Notes: generated by a model from the sequence alone, not told the origin. 8,603 bases of DNA from Porphyrobacter sp. (GCA_014359685.1 JACIYY010000097.1:1-8603); one strand, 5' to 3'. Shown: positions 1 through 6,581, counted from the first letter of the stretch. Translations and numbers: made by a program.

Positions 1-179
1 CAGGCATCGCCATGCCGACGCTGGTGCTGACGGGGGCGCAGGACCGCGATAATGGCTCGCCCGAGGATCTGGCCGCCGCGCTCCCCGATGCGCGGCTGGC
101 CGAGATCCCGGGCACTCATATGAGCTCAGTCACCGAGCCGGCGATGGGGCGGCAGATCGTCGCCTTCCTGACCGGCTAG
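1..179 (+). CDS. alpha/beta hydrolase, C-terminal part (5' end outside window)
   Basis: Only the last 58 codons are present; complete codons start at base 3 and the frame ends with TAG at 177-179. The fragment reads as the C-terminal end of an alpha/beta-hydrolase fold enzyme. A hydrophobic strand (MPTLVLTG) is followed by GAQDRD, the usual place of the catalytic acid, and then by the strand LAEIPGTHMSS, whose His is in the usual place of the catalytic His. The nucleophile elbow would lie upstream of the window, so substrate and exact family cannot be given. The gene converges on the hemerythrin-domain gene, with 28 bp between the two stop codons. The family call is fairly safe; it could equally be an esterase, a dehalogenase-like enzyme or a C-C hydrolase. 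Confidence 0.72.
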   Translation, partial: GIAMPTLVLTGAQDRDNGSPEDLAAALPDARLAEIPGTHMSSVTEPAMGRQIVAFLTG

Positions 180-196
180 CTTCGTTGGCTCTGCCG

Positions 197-217
197 GGGC
201 GGCTGTGTCAGCCGACC
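197..217. terminator. hairpin at the convergent gene junction
   Basis: CGGCTG (200-205) and CAGCCG (209-214) form a 6-bp stem around a TGT loop. It extends past one G/A mismatch with GG (197-198) and CC (216-217). The hairpin sits where the hydrolase gene and the hemerythrin-domain gene meet tail to tail and overlaps the last codons of the latter. No T-run follows on either strand, so it is only a weak candidate for a bidirectional terminator. Confidence 0.25.
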
Positions 218-765
218 TGCAGGGCCGCCGGGGTGCGACCCATCGAGCGGTCGAACTCCTCCGCAAAGCGGGCGTCGAGAATCGCCCGATCGGTGGCCGA
301 GGCCTCCCTGACGATCTCGGGGTAGAACCGGCTTTCCTCGCGATAGACGTGGTGGAGCACCGCGCCGCGGATGTGTTCCAGCTTGTCGCGCCATTCCTGG
401 GTCAGCGGCGCCAGCCTTTCGAGCTCGGCCATCTGCACCTTGGTCATCTGCTGTTCCTCGTAGGCTTCGGTCGCGTGCGTCTTGTGGCCGTCCATCACCA
501 GAACCGGGTATAGCGCCACTTCCTCGGCGATCGAATGCGCGGACAGCAGAACGGCCAGATCCTTGACCGCCTGACGCGCCACCGCTTCGCTGGTGGCGTC
601 GAGGGCGGTGGCGAAGAGCCGTTCGATATCCTCGTGCTGGCTCAGAACGCGGGCAAGCCATTGGTTGTCGGCGGCAAGCGCCTTGGCGTCGCGATGCGCC
701 TCGGCACGGGCTTCGTCGGACTCCGGGGGAGTGAGGGTGGCGGCAATCTTGTCGAGAAGGGACAT
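208..765 (-). CDS. hemerythrin HHE cation-binding domain protein
   Basis: This 185-residue soluble protein has no signal peptide or membrane segment. It is expected to fold as a four-helix bundle holding a di-iron centre, as in bacterial hemerythrin-like proteins that bind O2 or NO or help with iron and oxidative stress. Candidate ligands are H44 (SQHEDIERLF), H77 and E81 (HSIAEE), and H138 or H139 with E143 (LHHVYREE), so two HxxxE motifs are visible. The ATG at 763-765 is chosen over an in-frame start 11 codons upstream because AGGAG (plus-strand CTCCT, 774-778) lies 8 nt before it. The gene is separated from the ribosomal operon upstream on the same strand by a terminator, so it is probably transcribed alone. 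The physiological role is not determined by the sequence. Confidence 0.88.
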   Translation of the reverse strand: MSLLDKIAATLTPPESDEARAEAHRDAKALAADNQWLARVLSQHEDIERLFATALDATSEAVARQAVKDLAVLLSAHSIAEEVALYPVLVMDGHKTHATEAYEEQQMTKVQMAELERLAPLTQEWRDKLEHIRGAVLHHVYREESRFYPEIVREASATDRAILDARFAEEFDRSMGRTPAALQVG

Positions 766-918
766 GGCGCATTCTCCTTTGCGGTTGACCACGTGCAACT
801 GACCAGCCGACTCCCGGTGCGCACTCGCGGTTCCCCAGCTGATCTATGGCAAGTGGCGCGGCGCGCCCTGCCGTGCCCGGTCTGCGGCTTGTCGCGGCCA
901 TCGCGGGGCGCAGCACGC

Positions 919-955
919 AAAAAGGGCGCGGGCACCGCTGCCGGTCCCCACGCCC
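919..955 (-). terminator. intrinsic terminator after rplI
   Basis: Read on the minus strand, GGGCGTGGG (955-947) pairs with CCCGCGCCC (932-924), nine pairs including one G-T. After a single mismatch, ACCG pairs with CGGT around a four-base loop. Five T residues follow directly (923-919). It starts about 35 bp after the rplI stop codon and is a good match to a rho-independent terminator. It should end the rpsF-rpsR-rplI transcript before the hemerythrin-domain gene. Confidence 0.75.
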
Positions 956-989
956 CCTTGCGTTGTCGGTATCGAACCTGTCGTGCGGC

Positions 990-1604
990 TCAGGCCGCCC
1001 GGTCGCCGGCCTCGTCCTCGTCCTCGTCGGTCAGCGGGGGCGGCAGCTCGCCAAGCTCGCGATCGGGGTCCAGCCGCTCGGTAAAGCCGGCGGTGTCGCG
1101 CACCTCTTCGGCCATCTGCGCCATGATATCGACGCCCTGGCTCTGCAGCTCGGCCTCGTCATCGGAGCGGGCGACGTTGACCTTCACCGTCACGCGGACC
1201 TCCGGGTGGAGGGCGATGGTCACGGTCGACAGGCCGATCGTCTTGATCGGGCTGCTCATGACTACCTGCCGCTTGTCGATCTCGAAGCCCTTCTCGACCA
1301 GCGCGGCGGCCACGTCACGGACATTGACCGAGCCGTAGAGCTGGCCGGAATTGGATGCGGCGCGGATCAGCGTGATCTCGGCGCCGTCGACCGTCTCGCC
1401 GGCCTTGGCGGCATCGGCACGGCGCTGGGCGTTCTCCGCTTCCAGCCGCTCGCGGTTGGCTTCGAAGACGCGCCTGTTGGCATCGTTGGCGCGCAGCGCC
1501 TTCTTCTGCGGCAGCAGGAAGTTGCGGGCATAGCCGTCACGCACGCTGACGACGTCGCCGATCGAACCGAGCTTCTCGATCCGTTCGAGCAGGATGATAT
1601 CCAT
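990..1604 (-). CDS. rplI: 50S ribosomal protein L9
   Basis: L9 binds 23S rRNA near the base of the L1 stalk and helps keep the reading frame. The 204-residue product shows the L9 signature at residues 13-40 (GSIGDVVSVRDGYARNFLLP), a charged linker helix at about 41-70, and the C-terminal domain with GQLYGSVNVRDVA at 87-99. After the domain, from about residue 147, comes an extension ending in an acidic run (DEDEDE, 193-198), which makes the protein about 55 residues longer than the 149-residue E. coli L9. Longer L9 is usual in alphaproteobacteria. The ATG follows the rpsR stop by 12 bp, and AAGGAA overlapping that stop codon serves as ribosome-binding site. It is the last gene of the operon and is followed by a terminator. 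Confidence 0.97.
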   Translation of the reverse strand: MDIILLERIEKLGSIGDVVSVRDGYARNFLLPQKKALRANDANRRVFEANRERLEAENAQRRADAAKAGETVDGAEITLIRAASNSGQLYGSVNVRDVAAALVEKGFEIDKRQVVMSSPIKTIGLSTVTIALHPEVRVTVKVNVARSDDEAELQSQGVDIMAQMAEEVRDTAGFTERLDPDRELGELPPPLTDEDEDEAGDRAA

Positions 1605-1616
1605 CGGGCCGGTTCC

Positions 1617-1841
1617 TTACTTCACGACATAGGGCAGCAGGCCCAGGTGACGGGCGCGCTTGATGGCGCGGGCCAGCTCGCGCTGCTTCTTGCCGCTGAC
1701 GGCGGTGATGCGGCTGGGCACGATCTTGCCGCGTTCGGACATGAAGCCCTGCAGCAGGCGCACATCCTTGTAGTCGATCGCGGGGGCGTCCTTGCCGGAA
1801 AACGGGCAGGACTTGCGGCGGCGGAAGAACGGACGGGCCAT
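1617..1841 (-). CDS. rpsR: 30S ribosomal protein S18
   Basis: S18 joins the 30S platform together with S6. The 74-residue, strongly basic product is full length for the family and carries its core: a Cys near the N-terminus in [20 protein letters not shown] at 23-33, and the RNA-binding stretch [20 protein letters not shown] at 43-62. The start codon overlaps the rpsF stop by one base (TGATG), so the two genes are translationally coupled, as fits proteins that assemble as a heterodimer. A strong GGAGGAG (plus-strand 1849-1855) lies 7 nt before the ATG, inside the end of rpsF. Confidence 0.98.
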   Translation of the reverse strand: MARPFFRRRKSCPFSGKDAPAIDYKDVRLLQGFMSERGKIVPSRITAVSGKKQRELARAIKRARHLGLLPYVVK

Positions 1842-2239
1842 CAGGATTCTCCTCCCCGGCGCCGGCGATCGCCACGATCGCCTCGGTCCCCCCGGTCGCC
1901 CCGTTCACGGTCGCGTTCGTTGCGGCGCATCTGCGCGGATGGGCCTTCCTCGTGCGCTTCGACCGCGACGGTCAGCCAGCGGATCACGTCCTCGTTGATG
2001 CGCTGCTGGCGCTCCAGCTCGGCCACCATGGCGCCCGGACCTTCGAGGTTGAGCAGCACGTAATGCGCCTTGCGGTTGCGGTCGATCTTGTAGGCGAGGC
2101 CCTTCAGGCCCCAGGTCTCGGTCTTGACGACCTTGCCCTCATTCGCTTCCACGATCTCCGTGGCGGCGGCGGCAAGCGCGTCGACCTGAGCCTGGCTCAG
2201 ATCCTGCCGCGCGAGGAACACGTGCTCGTAGAGCGCCAT
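1841..2239 (-). CDS. rpsF: 30S ribosomal protein S6
   Basis: S6 pairs with S18 on the 16S rRNA central domain. The 132-residue product begins with the typical [12 protein letters not shown] and contains [18 protein letters not shown] at 36-52 and the strand [10 protein letters not shown] at 58-67. The C-terminal tail, residues 109-128, is a low-complexity Arg/Asp/Gly segment in which RGD recurs four times before an Arg run. Such tails vary between species and are probably disordered. The ATG at 2237-2239 has AAGGA about 11 nt upstream. This is the first gene of rpsF-rpsR-rplI and has its own candidate promoter and a structured leader. S6:S18 leaders regulate this operon by feedback in many bacteria; whether this one does is inference. 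Confidence 0.97.
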   Translation of the reverse strand: MALYEHVFLARQDLSQAQVDALAAAATEIVEANEGKVVKTETWGLKGLAYKIDRNRKAHYVLLNLEGPGAMVAELERQQRINEDVIRWLTVAVEAHEEGPSAQMRRNERDRERGDRGDRGDRGDRRRRGGES

Positions 2240-2359
2240 GTCTCATGCTTCCTTTCACGTCGTGCCGATCGCTGGCACTCCCGCGCGGATCGCGGGGGCC
2301 CCTCCGGCTTTCTTGGGGTTCCGCCGCTCCCTTCCGATCACGATCGGGACGGCGCGGAA
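2240..2359 (-). promoter_or_regulatory. structured 5' leader of rpsF (possible S6:S18 autoregulatory leader)
   Basis: If transcription starts near 2359, about 120 nt precede rpsF. On the minus strand the leader can form: CGCCG/CGGCG plus TCCC/GGGA with one bulged base (about 2324-2354); CCCGCG/CGCGGG around ATCCG (2296-2280); and GTGCC/GGCAC around AGCGATC (2278-2262). The last hairpin lies just upstream of the AAGGA ribosome-binding site. Ribosomal S6:S18 leader RNAs are known in front of rpsF in several phyla and rely on a bulged or looped CCG. The middle hairpin has CCG in its loop, but I could not match the consensus, so the assignment is tentative. Confidence 0.3.
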
Positions 2360-2365
2360 GCGGCG

Positions 2366-2393
2366 CTCATAGCGAAATCCGCCGCCGATGCAA
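2366..2393 (-). promoter_or_regulatory. candidate sigma-70 promoter of rpsF-rpsR-rplI
   Basis: The minus strand carries TTGCAT (2393-2388), a 16-nt spacer and TATGAG (2371-2366). These match three of six and four of six bases of the -35 and -10 consensus. It lies about 20 bp beyond the stop of the Mur ligase gene, with no terminator between, so read-through from that gene may also feed the ribosomal operon. No experimental support. Confidence 0.4.
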
Positions 2394-2413
2394 GCGCCCA
2401 GCGGAGCGCCGGG

Positions 2414-3838
2414 TCAGGGGAGCTGCGCCAGCAGGTCGCGGGCGAATGTGCTCAGCGTGTCGTCGCGGGCGCCCATCACCACGATCCGGTCGCCGGGCCG
2501 CGCCAGCCGGGCGATCAGCCGCCCGCATTCGGCCCGCTCCGGCCGGTGCTCGGCGCTGCCGCCGGCGGCGCGGATCTGCGCCACGATCGCCTCGCTGCCC
2601 ACGCTGCGCTCGACCGTGCCGCCGAAATAGACCGGATCGCACAGCACCGCCACGTCCTGCGGCCCCAGCTCGCGGGCGAAGGTCTGCGCCAGCTCGGCCC
2701 CCATCTGCCGCAGCGGGCCATATCCGTGCGGCTGGAAGAAGGCGATCACCCGGCCGGGATGGGCCTTCAGCGTGCGCAGCGTGGCGGCGACCTTGTCGGG
2801 ATTGTGGCCGAAATCGTCGATCACCACGATGCCGCTGCTGCTGGTGCCGACGATGTCGAAGCGCCGGGCGATGCCGGTGAAGCTGCGCAGCGCGACCACC
2901 GCCTCGTGCACCGACACCCCGGCCGCCGCCGCCGCGGCCACCGCCGCCATCGCGTTGGCGAGGTTGTGCCGCCCCGGCACCGCCAGTTGCAGCGCATGGG
3001 CGCCATCCTCGCGCCGGTCGAGCAGCCGTGCGCCGATCCGGGTCGGCTCCTCCACGATGCTGCCCGGCTCGATCCCCAGCGCGGCCTCGGGGTACTCGAT
3101 CCCGAAGGACAGCACCGGGCCGCCGGCGCGATCCGCCAGCAATCTTGTCTCGGCATCGTCGAAGTTCAGCACCGCCACCCGCGCTTGCGCAACGAAGCCG
3201 GCAAACAGCGCGCGCAGCTCCGCCATGCTCTTGTGGTCGAGGCTGACATTCAGCAGCACCGCCACGTCGGGACGGTAGAGCGCGATCGACCCGTCGCTCT
3301 CGTCCACCTCGGCCACGAAGGCGTCACCACGGCCGATCCGCGCGCTGGCGAAGGGCAGGTCGGCGCCGGCGAAATCCTTCATCACCGCGCCGTTGACGAT
3401 GGTCGGATCGCGCCCGGCCCGGTGCAGGATCCAGCCCAGCATCGCGGTGGTGGTCGACTTGCCGCTGGTGCCCCCCACCGCGATCCCCTGCGCGGCGGCG
3501 TTGAACAGGCTGGACAGCAGCTGCGCCCGGCTGATCCGCTGGCACCCCAGCTCGCGGGCGCGGACCATCTCGGGCACGCTGTCCTCGATCGCGGCGGAGG
3601 CGACCAGCACCTGATCGGGCGAGGTCACGCCGCTGCCGTCCTGCGGGAACAGCGCGAAGCCCTGCCGTTCCAGCCAGGCGAACTTGTCGGGCGTGCGCCC
3701 CTGATCGAAGCTGCGGTCCGACCCGGCGACGGTTGCGCCCATGCCCTTCAGGATCGTGGCCAGCGGCAGCATCCCCGATCCGCCGATACCGCAGAAGAAC
3801 CACGGGCGGGCGGCGGGATCGGTGGCGGCATCGTCCAT
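2414..3838 (-). CDS. MurC/Mpl-type Mur ligase family protein
   Basis: This is a cytosolic ATP-dependent amide ligase of 474 residues with the three Mur domains. The N-terminal nucleotide-sugar domain has FCGIGGSGM (15-23) and AGSD (38-41). The central ATPase has the P-loop GGTSGKSTTT (122-131), EVDESDGS (177-184) and NVSLDHKS (197-204). PGRHNLANA follows (288-296), then a C-terminal domain with RRFDIVG (325-331) and DDFGHNP (341-347). Spacing and motifs resemble MurC (L-Ala addition to UDP-MurNAc) and Mpl (reattachment of recycled tripeptide). Several positions deviate: the P-loop lacks the usual His, and the MurC motif FQPHRY reads FQPHGY (368-373). It lies outside a cell-division cluster and faces an LD-carboxypeptidase gene, which favours a recycling role over being the essential MurC. 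Substrate unresolved. The ATG start lacks a clear Shine-Dalgarno; no upstream in-frame ATG was found. Confidence 0.85.
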   Translation of the reverse strand: MDDAATDPAARPWFFCGIGGSGMLPLATILKGMGATVAGSDRSFDQGRTPDKFAWLERQGFALFPQDGSGVTSPDQVLVASAAIEDSVPEMVRARELGCQRISRAQLLSSLFNAAAQGIAVGGTSGKSTTTAMLGWILHRAGRDPTIVNGAVMKDFAGADLPFASARIGRGDAFVAEVDESDGSIALYRPDVAVLLNVSLDHKSMAELRALFAGFVAQARVAVLNFDDAETRLLADRAGGPVLSFGIEYPEAALGIEPGSIVEEPTRIGARLLDRREDGAHALQLAVPGRHNLANAMAAVAAAAAAGVSVHEAVVALRSFTGIARRFDIVGTSSSGIVVIDDFGHNPDKVAATLRTLKAHPGRVIAFFQPHGYGPLRQMGAELAQTFARELGPQDVAVLCDPVYFGGTVERSVGSEAIVAQIRAAGGSAEHRPERAECGRLIARLARPGDRIVVMGARDDTLSTFARDLLAQLP

Positions 3839-3897
3839 GCCGCGGCTCGCTATGCCGGCCCCCTCGACAATGCAATCGCGCAGGTTAGGGTCTGGCG
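3839..3897. promoter_or_regulatory. divergent promoter region, Mur ligase / LD-carboxypeptidase
   Basis: Only 59 bp separate the two divergent start codons, so both promoters must overlap here or lie inside the opposing genes. On the plus strand TCGACA (3864-3869) and TAGGGT (3886-3891) are 16 bp apart. If used, transcription would start close to the ATG at 3898, giving a very short or absent leader. On the minus strand TTGCAT (3874-3869) and CATAGC (3853-3848) are 15 bp apart. Both are weak matches. The arrangement allows shared regulation of the two genes. Confidence 0.3.
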
Positions 3898-4719
3898 ATG
3901 AGCTCGATCGCGATCTGCGCCCCCGGAACGCCGATCACGCGCGACCTCGCCCGCCGCGTCAGCGATCTGGCGCAGGCCGCCTTCCCGGCGCTGCGCCTGT
4001 CGTTCCATGACCAATGCTTCGCGGTGGACGGCCATTTCGCCGGCAGCGATGCCGTCCGGCTGGCGGCGCTGCTCGACTGCGCCAACGATCCCGCGACCGA
4101 CGCAGTATGGCTGGCAAAGGGGGGCTACGGCACCAACCGAATCGCGGCCGAGGCGGTGGCGCGGATGGGGCCGGCGGCGCGGGGCAAGACCTTCCTCGGC
4201 TATTCGGACGGCGGATATCTGCTCGCCGAGCTCTACCGCGCGCGCATCGGCCGCCCCGTGCATGGCCCGATGGCGACCGATCTGGCGGGCGGAGAGGCGG
4301 CGGTGCGCCGCGCGCTGGGGTTCCTCGCCGGCGATGCGGCCGGGCTGGAGCCATCGCTCGACCACCGCCCGACGGTGGCCTTCAACCTCACGACTTTGGC
4401 GATGCTCACCGGCACCGAGCTGATGCCCGACCTTGCCGGACATGTGGTGATGGTGGAGGAGGTGGGCGAATATCTCTATGCGGTCGACCGGCTGTTCTTC
4501 CACCTGATGCCGCAGCTGGCCGGGATCGCCGGCCTGCGGCTGGGGCGGGTCGGCAAGGTGCCGCAGAACGACCGCCCGTTCGGCGCCACCGCGCAGGAGA
4601 TCGCCCGCTACTGGTGCGCCAGGGCGGGCATCGCATTCCTCGGCCCGGCGGAGATCGGCCACGATCCCGACAACCGGATCGTGCCGTTCGGCCTTGCGGG
4701 ATCGCTTGCGCTTCCATAA
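3898..4719 (+). CDS. ldcA: S66-family LD-carboxypeptidase (muramoyltetrapeptide carboxypeptidase)
   Basis: LdcA-type enzymes remove the terminal D-Ala from the L,D-linked tetrapeptide in the cytoplasm, so that the tripeptide can be reused for cell-wall synthesis. The 273-residue product has the family landmarks: IAICAPGTPI at the N-terminus, KGGYGTNRI (74-82), the nucleophile elbow GYSDGG with S103, the acid E187 in VEEVGEYLYAVDRLF, and the base H255 in GHDPDNRIVPFGLAG. These form the Ser-Glu-His triad of peptidase family S66. There is no signal peptide, as expected for a cytosolic recycling enzyme. The gene diverges from the Mur ligase gene and precedes fabD by 35 bp, so it may be co-transcribed with fabD. 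The same family includes MccF-type microcin immunity peptidases, but the ligase neighbour makes peptidoglycan recycling more likely. Confidence 0.88.
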   Translation: MSSIAICAPGTPITRDLARRVSDLAQAAFPALRLSFHDQCFAVDGHFAGSDAVRLAALLDCANDPATDAVWLAKGGYGTNRIAAEAVARMGPAARGKTFLGYSDGGYLLAELYRARIGRPVHGPMATDLAGGEAAVRRALGFLAGDAAGLEPSLDHRPTVAFNLTTLAMLTGTELMPDLAGHVVMVEEVGEYLYAVDRLFFHLMPQLAGIAGLRLGRVGKVPQNDRPFGATAQEIARYWCARAGIAFLGPAEIGHDPDNRIVPFGLAGSLALP

Positions 4720-4754
4720 CCGGCCGCCTTTCCAGCGATGACAGGATCGAGGCG

Positions 4755-5711
4755 ATGCGGGCATTCCTTTTCCCCGGGCAGGGCAGCCAGAAGGTCGGCA
4801 TGGGGGCCGAACTCGCCGGGGCGAGCCGCGTGGCGCGCGCGGTGTTCGAGGAGGTGGACGAGGCGCTCGGCCAGTCCCTTTCGCGGATCATGCGCGACGG
4901 GCCGGACGAGCAACTGACGCTGACCGAGAACGCCCAGCCGGCGATCATGGCCCATTCGATCGCCGTGCTGCGGGTGCTGGAGATCGAGGGCGGCATTGCG
5001 CTGGCCGCCACGGCCGATTGCGTCGCCGGCCACTCGCTGGGGGAATATACCGCGCTGTGCGCGTCGGGCGCCTTTACGCTGGCCGATACCGCGCGGCTGC
5101 TGAAGCTGCGCGGGCAGGCGATGCAGGCGGCGGTGCCGGTCGGGGAGGGGGCGATGTGCGCGCTGCTGGGCGCCGATCTCGCCAGCGCGACCGCGCTGGC
5201 CGAAGCGGCGGCCGAGGGGGCCCTGCCGGGAGGGCGACAGGCCGTGTGCGAGGTCGCCAATGACAACGACCCGACCCAGGTGGTCCTGTCCGGCCATCGC
5301 CCGGCGATCGAACGGGCGGTCGCGCTGGCCAAGGAATACGGCATCAGGCGCGGCGTTGTCCTGCCCGTCTCGGCCCCGTTCCACTGCGCGCTGATGGCCC
5401 CTGCCGCCGATGCCATGGCGCAGGCGCTGGAGCGTACGCCGCCCGCCCCGATGCGCCTGCCGCTCTATGCCAATGTCACCGCCGCGATCGTCACCGATCC
5501 GGCCGAGGAGCGCGACCTGCTGGTCCGCCAGGTCACCGCCCGCGTCCGCTGGCGCGAAAGCGTGCTGGCGATGGGCGAGGCAGGAATCGCCGATTTCGTC
5601 GAGCTGGGCGGCAAGGTCCTGGGGCCGATGGTCAGCCGCACGCTGCCCGATGCGCGCACCACCAGCGTGGTGACGATGGCCGATATCGAGGCGCTGGCAA
5701 GGGCGCTCTGA
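4755..5711 (+). CDS. fabD: malonyl-CoA:ACP transacylase (FabD)
   Basis: FabD moves the malonyl group from CoA to acyl carrier protein, supplying the extender unit for fatty-acid synthesis. The 318-residue product contains the oxyanion motif FPGQGSQ (Q9), the nucleophile GHSLGEY (S94), the malonate-binding R119 in KLRGQAM, the catalytic H210 in SAPFH, and Q259 in VRQVTARVRW. These match S92, R117, H201 and Q250 of E. coli FabD. The frame stays open far upstream through the LD-carboxypeptidase gene, but the start is set at 4755: the conserved RAFLFPGQG sequence begins there and AGGA (4743-4746) lies 8 nt before the ATG. It is followed 111 bp later by fabG. Confidence 0.96.
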   Translation: MRAFLFPGQGSQKVGMGAELAGASRVARAVFEEVDEALGQSLSRIMRDGPDEQLTLTENAQPAIMAHSIAVLRVLEIEGGIALAATADCVAGHSLGEYTALCASGAFTLADTARLLKLRGQAMQAAVPVGEGAMCALLGADLASATALAEAAAEGALPGGRQAVCEVANDNDPTQVVLSGHRPAIERAVALAKEYGIRRGVVLPVSAPFHCALMAPAADAMAQALERTPPAPMRLPLYANVTAAIVTDPAEERDLLVRQVTARVRWRESVLAMGEAGIADFVELGGKVLGPMVSRTLPDARTTSVVTMADIEALARAL

Positions 5712-5721
5712 CCCGCTCGCA

Positions 5722-5740
5722 CCGGCGCGGGGGACGCCGG
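5722..5740 (+). terminator. hairpin just after fabD
   Basis: CCGGCG (5722-5727) and CGCCGG (5735-5740) form a 6-bp GC-only stem around a 7-nt loop, beginning 11 bp after the fabD stop codon. No T-run follows, so it is at most a weak or factor-dependent terminator, or a transcript-stabilising hairpin. Confidence 0.25.
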
Positions 5741-5751
5741 GGACTTGGCGC

Positions 5752-5780
5752 TTGACCACCACCATTCTGCGCGCTGAGCT
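5752..5780 (+). promoter_or_regulatory. possible fabG promoter
   Basis: TTGACC (5752-5757) is a five-of-six match to the -35 consensus. After 17 bp the -10 position reads TGAGCT (5775-5780), a poor match. It lies in the 111-bp gap between fabD and fabG, about 40 bp before the fabG start. fabG may therefore have its own promoter besides read-through from fabD. Confidence 0.25.
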
Positions 5781-5822
5781 TCCCCCGCCGCATCGGCGCG
5801 CAACCTCGATCTGGAGCAATGG

Positions 5823-6581
5823 ATGTTCGACCTTACCGGAATGACCGCCCTCGTCACCGGCGCCAGCGGGGGGATCGGGTGCGAAGTGGCCCGCGCGCTG
5901 GCCCGGCAGGGCGCGCGGCTCGCGCTGTCGGGCTCCAACCCGGCCAAGCTGCGCGCCTTCCGTGACGAGCTGAACGAGGCCTATCGCCACGATCAGGGCG
6001 ACCATGTCGAGATCACCTGCGACCTTGCCGACGCCACCCAAGTGGAGGAACTGGTGCCCGCTGCGCTCGACACGTTCGGCCGGCTCGACATTCTGGTCAA
6101 CAATGCCGGGATCACCCGCGACAATCTTGCCCTGCGGATGAAGGACGAGGAATGGGACGCGGTGATCCGGGTCGATCTGGAGGCCGCCTTCCGCCTGATG
6201 CGCGCCGCAGCCCGGCCGATGATGAAGGCCCGCTTCGGCCGGATCGTCTCGATCACCAGCATCGTCGGCACCACCGGCAATCCCGGCCAGGCCAACTACG
6301 CCGCCGCCAAGGCCGGGCTGACCGGGCTGAGCAAGAGCCTGGCGCACGAGCTGGCCTCGCGCAGCGTCACCGTGAACTGCGTCGCGCCGGGCTTCATCCG
6401 CACCGCGATGACCGACGCGCTGGGCGACGCGCAGAAGCAGGCGCTGGCGGGCCGCATCCCGATGGGGCGGATGGGCGAGGCGGCCGAGATCGGCGCCGCC
6501 GTCGTCTATCTCGCCAGCCGGGAGGCCGGGTACGTCACCGGCCAGACGCTGCACGTCAATGGCGGGATGGCGATGATCTGA
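5823..6581 (+). CDS. fabG: 3-oxoacyl-ACP reductase (FabG), SDR family
   Basis: FabG reduces beta-ketoacyl-ACP with NADPH in each round of fatty-acid elongation. The 252-residue product is a classical short-chain dehydrogenase: TGASGGIG cofactor loop (12-19), NNAG (93-96), S146 in ITSIVG, Y159-x3-K163 in NYAAAK, and the PGFIRTAMT substrate loop (189-197). All catalytic positions are offset by 8 from E. coli FabG (S138, Y151, K155). At the same offset the tetrad Asn (N110) is replaced by Asp: residue 118, codon GAT at 6174-6176, in VIRVDLEAAF. GGAG (5813-5816) lies 6 nt before the ATG. It follows fabD, but acpP and fabF, often next in line, are absent; dnaN comes instead. Many SDR paralogues exist, yet the fabD linkage and sequence support genuine FabG. 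Confidence 0.93.
   Translation: MFDLTGMTALVTGASGGIGCEVARALARQGARLALSGSNPAKLRAFRDELNEAYRHDQGDHVEITCDLADATQVEELVPAALDTFGRLDILVNNAGITRDNLALRMKDEEWDAVIRVDLEAAFRLMRAAARPMMKARFGRIVSITSIVGTTGNPGQANYAAAKAGLTGLSKSLAHELASRSVTVNCVAPGFIRTAMTDALGDAQKQALAGRIPMGRMGEAAEIGAAVVYLASREAGYVTGQTLHVNGGMAMI

Noticed and set aside
800..850. GGAAC box on the minus strand upstream of the hemerythrin-domain gene as an EcfG general-stress promoter
   Set aside because: GGAAC is present (836-832), but no CGTT-like -10 box occurs 16-17 nt downstream, so the match is incomplete.
846..989. Possible small gene between the hemerythrin-domain gene and rplI
   Set aside because: Open frames here run into the rplI antisense strand without a ribosome-binding site or family resemblance; the region is explained by the terminator and a promoter-sized gap.
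1952..3901. 649-codon open frame on the plus strand, antisense to rpsF and the Mur ligase gene
   Set aside because: The translation is low-complexity and rich in His, Arg, Gly and Ala, with no recognisable domain. The opposite strand holds a clear Mur ligase and S6. It is an antisense shadow caused by GC-rich third positions.
4014..4754. Upstream extension of the fabD frame through the LD-carboxypeptidase gene
   Set aside because: The extension is low-complexity Arg/Gly sequence; FabD begins with RAFLFPGQG right after the ATG at 4755, which has its own AGGA.
4608..6554. 648-codon open frame on the minus strand across fabD and fabG
   Set aside because: It runs antisense to two certain genes and has the Arg/Gly/His-rich composition typical of shadow frames.
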